Part shown: positions 1 to 5,056 of the stretch, in pieces
Layout: each line of letters opens with the position of its first letter
Numbering within the stretch: the first letter of the stretch is position 1
From: DATKKX01 sp035542775
GTDB lineage: Bacteria > Planctomycetota > Phycisphaerae > UBA1845 > UTPLA1
Direction of reading: 5' to 3'
Assembly: GCA_035542775.1 (NCBI GenBank)
Contig: DATKKX010000145.1
Span: 1 to 9,546, forward strand
Length of the DNA stretch: 9,546 bases
The notes under the pieces: model-generated
Database searches by the model: none
Seen by the model: the letters and a program-made list of their open reading frames with translations, nothing else
What the model was told of the DNA's origin: nothing
Program-made: the position numbers and the translations under genes

Positions 1-710
1 AGCCGTTCACCCTGCGAGGATACGCCTTCCGCCGGCAGCTCAGCGAGATCTCCGGCGGCCTGTGGATCATCTGCGACAACACCAAGCCGGTCGATATCGC
101 CACCACCTGGCACAATGGCACGAAGGTAACCAAGTCGGTCGCGCCGCCGCTGGCCTACATCATCCCGCCACAGTGGACGGAGGTGATCGAGGTGGCCAAG
201 GCCCACGGCCTCCGCTGCGAGCCGCTCGCCGGGCCGGTCACCGCCGAGTTCGAGTCCTATCGCTTCACCGACGTGACCTTCGCGAAGAGCCCGCACGAGG
301 GGCGGTTCCCGGTCACGTTCAAAGCCCAGCCGATCACCGAGAAGCGTACCTACATCGCCGGCTCGGTCGTGATTCCGCTGAATCAGCCCGCCGCCAAAGT
401 GGCCGTCGAGCTCTTCGAGCCCGAGGCCCCGGACTCGCTGGTCGGCTGGGGCTTCTTCGACACCGTCTTCGAGCAGAAGGAGTTCGCCGAATCTTACGTG
501 CTGGAAAAGCTCGCCCGCGAGATGCTCGCCGCCGACCCCAAGCTCCGCGAGGAATTCGAGACCCGTGTCGCCAAGGACAAGGACTTTGCCGGCAGCCCGC
601 ACGACCGGCTGGATTTCTTCTACAAACGCTCTCCCTATTACGAGCGCTGGAAGGACGTGTACCCCGTCGGGCGGATCATCAAACCGCTGTCGTTGCCCAC
701 CCAACGGTAG
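1..710 (+). CDS. M14-family zinc carboxypeptidase, C-terminal part (5' truncated by window edge)
   Basis: The reading frame is open from base 3 to a TAG at 708-710, and the start lies before the window; a GTG at 183 is only an internal valine. The visible ~235 residues look like the C-terminal part of a large bacterial M14 metallopeptidase, the kind that removes C-terminal residues from peptides outside the cytoplasm. Recognisable stretches are YIIPPQW (from base ~153), GSVVIPLNQP (~360), LFEPEAPDSLVGWGFFD, and the closing FFYKRSPYY followed by YPVGRI. These are features I associate with the post-catalytic region of this family. The zinc ligands (HxxE...H) would be upstream and are not visible, so catalytic competence cannot be judged. 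The family call is from remembered sequence patterns. A hairpin begins at the last base of the stop codon and probably ends the transcript. Confidence 0.8.
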   Translation, partial: PFTLRGYAFRRQLSEISGGLWIICDNTKPVDIATTWHNGTKVTKSVAPPLAYIIPPQWTEVIEVAKAHGLRCEPLAGPVTAEFESYRFTDVTFAKSPHEGRFPVTFKAQPITEKRTYIAGSVVIPLNQPAAKVAVELFEPEAPDSLVGWGFFDTVFEQKEFAESYVLEKLAREMLAADPKLREEFETRVAKDKDFAGSPHDRLDFFYKRSPYYERWKDVYPVGRIIKPLSLPTQR

Positions 711-730
711 AACAAAGCTCTGCTTTGTTC
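710..730 (+). terminator. Perfect hairpin directly after the peptidase stop codon
   Basis: The arms GAACAAAGC (710-718) and GCTTTGTTC (722-730) are exact reverse complements, separated by a 3-base loop TCT. The left arm starts with the final G of the TAG stop codon. Position and stem strength fit a transcription terminator or mRNA 3'-end stabiliser, although no T-run follows the stem. The CAAAGC/GCTTTG core returns in the hairpin at 1329-1347, so it may instead be a copy of a dispersed palindromic repeat. Confidence 0.5.
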
Positions 731-742
731 CGCGACGCCATT

Positions 743-821
743 GGATGGCATGGACAAGTCGGGCTCGCCCGTGCTGCTCCCGCCGCGCCGCGAGGAGCGA
801 GGCTAGTGTCTTGTCCCATCC
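743..821. repeat. Cluster of short inverted repeats in non-coding DNA
   Basis: Several overlapping stems lie in this non-coding stretch. GCATGG.C (748-755) pairs with G.CCGTGC (767-774) with one mismatch and one G-T, around an inner GGGC/GCCC. GCTCC (776-780) pairs with GGAGC (794-798). GGATGG...GACAAG (743-758) is mirrored by CTTGTCCCATCC (810-821) apart from a 4-base insertion. I see no coding frame with family character. It looks like a degenerate REP-like or small palindromic element; no function is assigned. Confidence 0.4.
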
Positions 822-836
822 GGCTCTTCGGGTAGG

Positions 837-886
837 GGTAGCTCGGACCTCTGGTCTGTGCGTACAGGCCAGAGGCCCGCGCTACC
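837..886. repeat. 50-base imperfect inverted repeat (23-base arms, 4-base loop)
   Basis: The left arm is 837-859 and the right arm 864-886, separated by GCGT. The left arm matches the reverse complement of the right arm at 20 of 23 positions, and one of the three differences still allows a G-T pair. Conserved blocks are GGTAGC / GCTACC at the outside and CCTCTGG / CCAGAGG in the middle. RNA or single-stranded DNA would form a long stem. It lies 107 bases before the next gene, with no T-run, so a dispersed palindromic repeat is at least as likely as a terminator. Confidence 0.55.
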
Positions 887-993
887 TGAAATTACGCCTG
901 TGACGAAGCACTGGTGCCGCTCGTCGCCGCCGCTTGAAGCCACGACCCGCGCGGAGTAACTTGCCCCGGTTGTTATGTTGATCGGAGCAGACC

Positions 994-1284
994 ATGACCA
1001 GTGACACACCGCAGTCAAGCGGATCAGGGCCGCCGATGCCCGGCGGGTTCGACCCGGCACAGCTTAAGAGCGCGTTGAAAGCCTTCAAGAAACGCCTCAA
1101 GCTGGCCCGGCTCGATGACGAGTCGCGGCTCGGCCACGGCGCCATGACCGGCGGCGGCCGGTCCGGCATCGTCGCCATCCCCGCCCCAGACCGCTATCCC
1201 CAGGCGGTGTGGGACGAGTTGGTGCGGCAGGGCAAGCTGCGCTACTCGGGCCACGGGCTGTACGAGCTGCTCGACAAATCGTGA
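994..1284 (+). CDS. Small hypothetical protein, 96 aa
   Basis: The ATG at 994 has a Shine-Dalgarno GGAG at 984-987 with six bases between, and the frame ends with TGA at 1282-1284. Residues 1-20 are Gly/Pro/Ser-rich and probably disordered. Residues ~21-42 form a basic amphipathic helix candidate (LKSALKAFKKRLKLARLDDE). Then comes a Gly-rich turn (GAMTGGGRSGI, ~49-59) and a C-terminal block with VAIPAPDRYP, VWDELVRQGKL and GHGLYEL. There is no signal peptide or membrane segment. The last block could be a small winged-helix-like fold, but that is only an impression. I think I recognise the pattern as a planctomycete conserved hypothetical without assigned function. The clear RBS and codon-like composition support a real gene. 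It stands alone between the palindrome cluster and a convergent DinB-like gene. Confidence 0.7.
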   Translation: MTSDTPQSSGSGPPMPGGFDPAQLKSALKAFKKRLKLARLDDESRLGHGAMTGGGRSGIVAIPAPDRYPQAVWDELVRQGKLRYSGHGLYELLDKS

Positions 1285-1325
1285 GCAGACCTCCCCCGCT
1301 GAGGATGCAGGCCACGGAATCGTCC

Positions 1326-1350
1326 CACGGGCAAAGCAGCTTTGCCCATG
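1326..1350. terminator. Hairpin between convergent genes (candidate bidirectional terminator)
   Basis: GGGCAAAG (1329-1336) and CTTTGCCC (1340-1347) pair perfectly across a CAG loop, with two further pairs outside one mismatch (1326-1327 with 1349-1350). It lies in the 79-base gap between the 96-aa gene (+) and the DinB-like gene (-), where a two-way terminator would be expected. No T-run is present on either side. The inner CAAAGC/GCTTTG is shared with the hairpin at 710-730, which suggests both belong to one repeat family. Confidence 0.45.
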
Positions 1351-1363
1351 CCACCCTTCCCCG

Positions 1364-1870
1364 TCATCGCCAGCCGGTCGCCACCCACGGCAGGGCCTTG
1401 AGGTCCGGCAGCGCCCGGTCGATCCGCCGCAGGTAGGCGCTCATGCTGCCGGCGTGGTGCTGCACGTGGCGGAGGGTGTAGATGTACAGCTCGCCGCGGG
1501 AAAACTTACGCCACGAGAAGCCCGACGGGCCTTGCATGCTCTCGCGTGTCTCGGCGGCCAGCGTGTCGATCATCTTCTGCCGGCAGATGGCCGCATAGGC
1601 CAGCGTGTCTTCCTGGCTCAGGCCGGGGCTCAGCGCCGGGGAGCGCTCGTCGCCGCCGCGGCGATGGAACTCGCGGAGCTTGAAGGCCTCTTCGCTGGGC
1701 GAGAGATAGAGATCAACGTAGAACAGCGCGTGGTAGGCGATCTGCCGGAATGCGTCGTTGGCGATCTTGCCTTCCCAGTGCTCCGGCGGACACATCCGCA
1801 CGCACTCGTTCAGCATCGACAGCGCCGCCTCGAACTGACCGGTGATAATCTGCCTGACGTATTCGATCAT
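1364..1870 (-). CDS. DinB-like (DinB/YfiT four-helix-bundle) protein, 168 aa
   Basis: The start ATG (1870-1868) has a near-perfect Shine-Dalgarno AAGGAGG (1884-1878) seven bases upstream, which fixes the start. The protein has the DinB-superfamily pattern: an N-terminal helix (residues ~3-24), His47 in IAYHALFYVD, and a last-helix HxxxH formed by His135 and His139 (RHVQHHAGSM), followed by SAYLRR. In the family these three histidines bind a divalent metal, and members include thiol-transferases that use bacillithiol or mycothiol as well as many uncharacterised stress proteins. Length is normal and there is no signal peptide. It lies 65 bases after the RuvC-fold gene on the same strand and may share its transcript, though it has its own strong RBS and a possible own promoter. 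The substrate cannot be inferred. Confidence 0.8.
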   Translation of the reverse strand: MIEYVRQIITGQFEAALSMLNECVRMCPPEHWEGKIANDAFRQIAYHALFYVDLYLSPSEEAFKLREFHRRGGDERSPALSPGLSQEDTLAYAAICRQKMIDTLAAETRESMQGPSGFSWRKFSRGELYIYTLRHVQHHAGSMSAYLRRIDRALPDLKALPWVATGWR

Positions 1871-1903
1871 GACCAGCCCTCCTTATCTCGCCGGACGACG
1901 CCG

Positions 1904-1932
1904 AGTGTAAGCGAATGGGGCGCGTCGCCCAA
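1904..1932 (-). promoter_or_regulatory. Weak candidate promoter for the DinB-like gene
   Basis: Read on the minus strand, TTGGGC (1932-1927) and TACACT (1909-1904) are exactly 17 bases apart and would start RNA near 1897, about 27 bases before the start codon and upstream of the RBS. The -10 matches the sigma-70 consensus at 4 of 6 positions, but the -35 only at 3 of 6, so chance is quite possible in a G+C-rich genome. Confidence 0.22.
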
Positions 1933-1935
1933 GTC

Positions 1936-2409
1936 CTATGTCGGCGGCGCCGCCAGCCAGCCGGCATCGAGCACGCCCCACAGGCCAATCAATATGGCGT
2001 CGGAGGCGTCATGTCGCAGCGACGTGGGCCGCGCGGCCTGCGACCACTCGATCACCTGACGGGCCAGCTCCTCGGCCTTGCGCTTGGCCTGCCGGCCACT
2101 TCGCTGATCGCGGGCATAGAGCAGCCGCTTCCGCCAGGTCTCGGCAGCGATTCGCTTCAGCGGGATGCCGCGCCGCGCCGCCTCTTTTTCCCAGATGGCG
2201 CAGATCGGGCCGCCGCCCTCGACGCAGATGATCGCGAGATCCGGGATCTGCCCAAGCAATCGATGCACCGCCCGCCGCAGCGCCGGCGGATCGGCGAAAT
2301 GCTGTGAGCGATACCACTGCAAGCGACCGTCGCCGCTGAACAAAGCCAGCCCGGTCGTCAGACCGAGATCGACAGCCAGCAGGCAGCGGGATGGCGCAGG
2401 CTCTGTCAT
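1936..2409 (-). CDS. Compact RuvC-like (RNase H-fold) nuclease-type protein, 157 aa
   Basis: The pattern is that of the RuvC branch of the RNase H fold. There is an N-terminal beta strand with Asp14 in LLAVDLGLTTGLAL, a second acidic residue Glu64 in IICVEGG, and a C-terminal RHDASDAILIG with Asp134 and Asp137. E. coli RuvC uses Asp7, Glu66, Asp138 and Asp141, so all four acids and the DxxD spacing are matched. A basic segment (~93-111: TWRKRLLYARDQRSGRQAKR) lies between, where RuvC enzymes place DNA-contacting residues. It is not canonical RuvC, nor a YqgF homologue by pattern. I choose ATG 2409, whose ATGA overlaps the TGA of the upstream CYTH gene; the GTG at 2439 would give ten extra residues (MRSRRHKRPA) outside the fold. 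No good Shine-Dalgarno precedes the ATG, consistent with translational coupling. A nuclease role is inferred from fold and residues; the substrate is unknown. Confidence 0.7.
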   Translation of the reverse strand: MTEPAPSRCLLAVDLGLTTGLALFSGDGRLQWYRSQHFADPPALRRAVHRLLGQIPDLAIICVEGGGPICAIWEKEAARRGIPLKRIAAETWRKRLLYARDQRSGRQAKRKAEELARQVIEWSQAARPTSLRHDASDAILIGLWGVLDAGWLAAPPT

Positions 2410-2936
2410 GGCCGGTCGTTTGTGCCGGCGGGACCGCACAACAGGTCGATGTAGGACTCGGCGATCAGGTCGCGATTGTCGATCTCGAGCTTCTTCATCA
2501 GCTCCGTCGCCACTGCCCGACCCTGCTCGTCGGTCTGACCCGGCGACAGCATCACCTCCAGCTCGATGAACCAGCCCCGGTGGGCGACAAGATCGATATG
2601 GATGCGGGTGTTGTCTACGAGGAAGAGGGACCGCGTCTTGCAGACCACGCCGCGGACTCCCAGCGCCGCAGTCAGCAACGTCTTCATCGCCGCCGCATCG
2701 GCGATAGGGATTGGGAGATAGTCCGATCGCTTGGGGCCGGTCTGATCGCTTCGCTGGTAGTAGATCAACTCCGCCGGTCCGCCGGACTCACGCAGCTTCA
2801 GGCGCCCGCAAGGAACGTTGAAGTAGGTGTCGGTCTGTCTCAGCTCCCGCCCGGCGGTGCCGCTCAACGTAGCGGCGATGCCCCGCTGCCGATCCGGTGC
2901 TCGGGCTCGCGCCTTGATCTCGATGTTTGCGAGCAT
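2406..2936 (-). CDS. CYTH-domain protein (class IV adenylate cyclase / triphosphatase-like), 176 aa
   Basis: This is a single CYTH domain filling the protein. The N-terminal NIEIKAR (residues 4-10) supplies the ExK metal/phosphate motif. Then QTDTYFNVPCGRLKLRE (~34-50), LIYYQRSD (57-64), KTRSLF (100-105), RIHIDLV (111-117) and FIELEV (123-128) give the alternating charged beta strands of a triphosphate tunnel. Family members cyclise ATP (CyaB) or hydrolyse inorganic or thiamine triphosphate; sequence alone does not separate these here. The ATG at 2936 lies just before the first motif. The frame stays open far upstream, antisense to the ROK gene, but that part has no family character. No Shine-Dalgarno is seen before the ATG, while a TATGAT lies six bases upstream, suggesting a leaderless mRNA. 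The TGA overlaps the start of the RuvC-fold gene. No signal peptide; cytosolic. Confidence 0.8.
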   Translation of the reverse strand: MLANIEIKARARAPDRQRGIAATLSGTAGRELRQTDTYFNVPCGRLKLRESGGPAELIYYQRSDQTGPKRSDYLPIPIADAAAMKTLLTAALGVRGVVCKTRSLFLVDNTRIHIDLVAHRGWFIELEVMLSPGQTDEQGRAVATELMKKLEIDNRDLIAESYIDLLCGPAGTNDRP

Positions 2937-2942
2937 GACAGT

Positions 2943-2948
2943 ATCATA
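2943..2948 (-). promoter_or_regulatory. Candidate -10 element (TATGAT) of the CYTH gene
   Basis: On the minus strand TATGAT (2948-2943) matches the sigma-70 -10 consensus at 5 of 6 positions and leaves six bases before the start codon, so transcription would begin at or next to the ATG. No convincing -35 lies 17 bases upstream. On the other strand of this 72-base divergent gap, TGTAAT (2972-2977) could be a weak -10 for the ROK gene. Confidence 0.3.
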
Positions 2949-3008
2949 CCTCAATTCGCGGCGGACGGGGCTGTAATATCTGGCGTGCCGCCGCCGCAAG
3001 GCAGGGCC

Positions 3009-3989
3009 ATGAACCGATACATCCTCGGCCTGGACATCGGCGGAACCAAGACAGCGGTCATCCTGGGCGACTTTGACGGGCAGATTCTGGACCGCGTTGA
3101 CTTTGCCACCCGCCCGGAGCGGGGTTTCCAACAGACGTTCGACCAGTTGATCGAGGTGCTTGGGCAGGTCCGCGCCAAGGCCGACCAGGCCGGGCACGCC
3201 CCCACCGTGGTCTCGGTCTCGATCGGGGGACCGCTGGAGATCGAGCCCGGCATCATCCACTCGCCGCCCAACCTTCCCGGTTGGGACGACATCCCGCTGA
3301 AGGACCTGCTCGCGGAGCGAACCGGCCTGCCGGTGTACGTCGAGCACGACGGCAATGCCGGGGCCCTGGCCGAATGGTACTTCGGTGCCGCCCGCGGCGC
3401 CCGCAACGTCATCTTTCTGACCATGGGCACCGGCTTCGGTGGCGGGCTCATCCTCAACGGCGATCTGTACCGCGGTACGACCGATCTGGCCGGCGAGGTA
3501 GGTCACCTGCGAATCGCGCCAGGCGGACCGATCGCCTTCGGCAAGGCCGGCTCCTGGGAAGGCCTTTGCGGCGGAAACGGAATCGCCCGCCAGGCAATGG
3601 AGCGATTCCCGACCAGATGGAGCGCAACAGGCGTAACCGCCCGTGATCTGGCGGACCTGGCGAGGGCTGGCGATCAAGATGCTTTGGCGGTCTGGAAGGA
3701 AGTCGGCCGCAATCTCGGTCTTGGCCTGGCGATTCTCATCGACGTGCTCAACCCCGAAGTCATCGTGATCGGCTCCCTCGCGGTGCGTCTGGGCGAACTG
3801 GTGCTCGGCCCGGCACGCGAGGAGCTGAAACGCGAGGCGCTCCCCGGCGCGGTGGCCGCTTGCCGCATCGTCCCGGCGGCGCTCGGCGAGCGGCTGGGCG
3901 ACGTGGCGGCATTGTGCGCCGCGATCCGCGCCGGCACGGGCTCGCCACGGCGGCGAAAGCCGAAGGGGACGCAGCCGGACTCGGCATGA
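3009..3989 (+). CDS. ROK-family sugar kinase (glucokinase-like), 326 aa
   Basis: ROK proteins are ATP-dependent hexose or amino-sugar kinases, or transcription repressors with an added N-terminal HTH. Here no HTH is present, so a cytosolic kinase is favoured. The ATP phosphate loop is DIGGTK (residues 9-14), the catalytic base is Asp114 in EHDGNAGA, the second glycine loop is GTGFGGG (140-146), the sugar-contact motif is GEVGH (162-166), and the ROK signature LNPEVIVIGS is at 247-256. Length is normal for the family, plus a basic C-terminal tail (~311-326). The usual CxCGxxGC zinc motif is replaced by GSWEGLCGGNG (181-191), which retains only one Cys. The ATG at 3009 follows an imperfect AAGGCAGG. 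An upstream extension of the frame to 2391 overlaps the CYTH gene antisense and is rejected. The nitroreductase gene follows after 51 bases, possibly co-transcribed. Confidence 0.88.
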   Translation: MNRYILGLDIGGTKTAVILGDFDGQILDRVDFATRPERGFQQTFDQLIEVLGQVRAKADQAGHAPTVVSVSIGGPLEIEPGIIHSPPNLPGWDDIPLKDLLAERTGLPVYVEHDGNAGALAEWYFGAARGARNVIFLTMGTGFGGGLILNGDLYRGTTDLAGEVGHLRIAPGGPIAFGKAGSWEGLCGGNGIARQAMERFPTRWSATGVTARDLADLARAGDQDALAVWKEVGRNLGLGLAILIDVLNPEVIVIGSLAVRLGELVLGPAREELKREALPGAVAACRIVPAALGERLGDVAALCAAIRAGTGSPRRRKPKGTQPDSA

Positions 3990-4040
3990 GAATCTCGATT
4001 CACGCAGACCGATCATCAGCATCGGAGAATGGAGGACCCA

Positions 4041-4805
4041 ATGGACCATCGAATCGATCGCAGAACGTTTTTGAAGACTGTCCCGGCTGTCACGCTGCTG
4101 GCCGCGGAAGCATCCGCCCTCGCCCAGGAAGCCGGCGAAAAGCCTCCTTCAATGCAGCCTGCCGCGGCACGGCCGGAGCCGGTCGGCGACTTGCAGCCGA
4201 TCATCCTTCCAAAACCCCAGACAGACGGCGGCAAATCGGTACTGGCGGCCCTGCAGGAACGAAAGACCATCCGCAGCATCAGCGACAAAAAGCTCGCTGC
4301 GCAGGAGCTGTCGAATCTGCTGTGGGCGGCGTTCGGCGTGAACCGCGAGCATGGCCCGTCCGGGCGACTGGGAAGAACGGCAGCCTCAGCCAGCAATTCG
4401 CAGGAGATCGACCTGTACGTTGTCATGCCCGAAGGGATCTACCTCTACGAAGCGGTTCCGCACCGCCTCGTCCCCGTCGCCGCCGGAGACAAACGCGAGA
4501 ACGTCGGCGGTCACGGCCGCCGCGGCTCCGCGATCAAGGCCCCGGTGAGCATTGTCTTCGTGGTGGATATCGCCCGGTACAGCCAGGCGCCGTTTCAGGA
4601 GCCGGGGCTGAAGGACCCGGAGGTGCAAAAGTCGTACTACAACGTGGCGACAGGTTTGATTGCCGGGAACATCTATCTGTTCGCGGCCTCGCAGGGCTTG
4701 GCGGCCTGGTTCCACAACTGCAATAAAACCGCCCTCGCCGAACAGTTGAAGCTGCGACCCGACCAGCGCGTGCTGTACGCCCAAACGGTGGGATATCCGG
4801 AGTAA
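4041..4805 (+). CDS. Tat-exported SagB/ThcOx-type nitroreductase, 254 aa
   Basis: The N-terminus carries a twin-arginine signal, DRRTFLK (residues 6-12), a hydrophobic stretch to ~22 and a likely cut after SALA (25-28), so the mature protein should be folded with cofactor before export. A Pro-rich linker leads to a nitroreductase fold: ERKTIRSIS (73-81, the FMN-contact Arg region), LSNLLWAAFGV (90-100), SASNSQEIDLYVV (116-128), YLYEAVPHRLVP (134-145), and GLIAGNIYLFAASQGL (205-220). This arrangement matches FMN-dependent SagB/ThcOx dehydrogenases, here a stand-alone enzyme without peptide-cyclodehydratase neighbours. The usual Pro of the RxxPSA motif is Ala (RTAASA). I start at ATG 4041 because GGAGG at 4031-4035 has a five-base spacing; the ATG at 4029 has no usable spacing. 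A weak stem CCCGA/TCGGG (4813-4817 with 4826-4830) follows the stop. Substrate unknown. Confidence 0.85.
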   Translation: MDHRIDRRTFLKTVPAVTLLAAEASALAQEAGEKPPSMQPAAARPEPVGDLQPIILPKPQTDGGKSVLAALQERKTIRSISDKKLAAQELSNLLWAAFGVNREHGPSGRLGRTAASASNSQEIDLYVVMPEGIYLYEAVPHRLVPVAAGDKRENVGGHGRRGSAIKAPVSIVFVVDIARYSQAPFQEPGLKDPEVQKSYYNVATGLIAGNIYLFAASQGLAAWFHNCNKTALAEQLKLRPDQRVLYAQTVGYPE

Positions 4806-4918
4806 GGCCCGCCCCGACGCCTTTATCGGGAGGACCGGCCCTAGCCCTGCCCGGCACCCTCCCCGCACGGGCTCTGCTTGCCATGCTGCGCCGGACGTGA
4901 AATACACCGGCGATCCGC

Positions 4919-4947
4919 TTCAAATCCGGACCGTTTTTTGATATAAT
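4919..4947 (+). promoter_or_regulatory. Extended -10 sigma-70-type promoter of the PEP-CTERM gene
   Basis: TATAAT (4942-4947) is a perfect -10, preceded by TG with one base between (TGATATAAT), the extended -10 form. TTCAAA (4919-4924) lies exactly 17 bases upstream and matches TTGACA at 4 of 6. RNA would begin near 4954. It is the best promoter in the window and stands in a short A+T-rich patch of otherwise G+C-rich DNA. Confidence 0.65.
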
Positions 4948-4953
4948 GCAGCC

Positions 4954-5056
4954 CGGACGCGGAACCTCCAGCTTGGTTCGGGGCCTCCGTGCCACCGCTC
5001 TCCCGGGCGCCGATGCTGGGAAAGGCACGTCTCATCCGGTTGGGAGGGAGCAAATC
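4954..5056 (+). promoter_or_regulatory. About 100-nt 5' leader with nested stem-loops
   Basis: From the predicted start to the ATG at 5057 the leader could fold. GAACC (4962-4966) pairs with GGTTC (4975-4979). Further on, CGTGCC (4988-4993) pairs with GGCACG (5024-5029), enclosing TCCC (5001-5004) with GGGA (5018-5021). The strong Shine-Dalgarno GGGAGGGAG (5042-5050) lies 12 bases beyond the outer stem. It matches no riboswitch class that I recognise. The length and nested pairing could indicate post-transcriptional control, but G+C-rich RNA folds readily. Confidence 0.3.

Noticed and set aside
62..835. 257-aa plus-strand frame overlapping the peptidase end
   Set aside because: It is an Arg/Ala-rich shadow of the M14 gene in another frame and continues into the palindrome cluster.
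837..886. tRNA or other structured RNA gene
   Set aside because: It is one long stem with a 4-base loop, with no cloverleaf, anticodon arm or CCA end.
1454..2059. 201-aa plus-strand frame
   Set aside because: It is antisense to the DinB-like gene and the RuvC-fold gene end, with no recognisable motif.
2391..3008. Plus-strand N-terminal extension of the ROK frame
   Set aside because: It is antisense to the CYTH gene; the ROK family motif DIGGTK starts nine residues after the ATG at 3009, the normal position.
2937..4049. Minus-strand upstream extension of the CYTH frame (to 547 aa)
   Set aside because: It is antisense to the ROK gene and family similarity begins only at the ATG at 2936.
3860..4726. 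288-aa plus-strand frame
   Set aside because: It is a shadow of the ROK 3' end and nitroreductase genes, Arg/Gly-rich without motifs.
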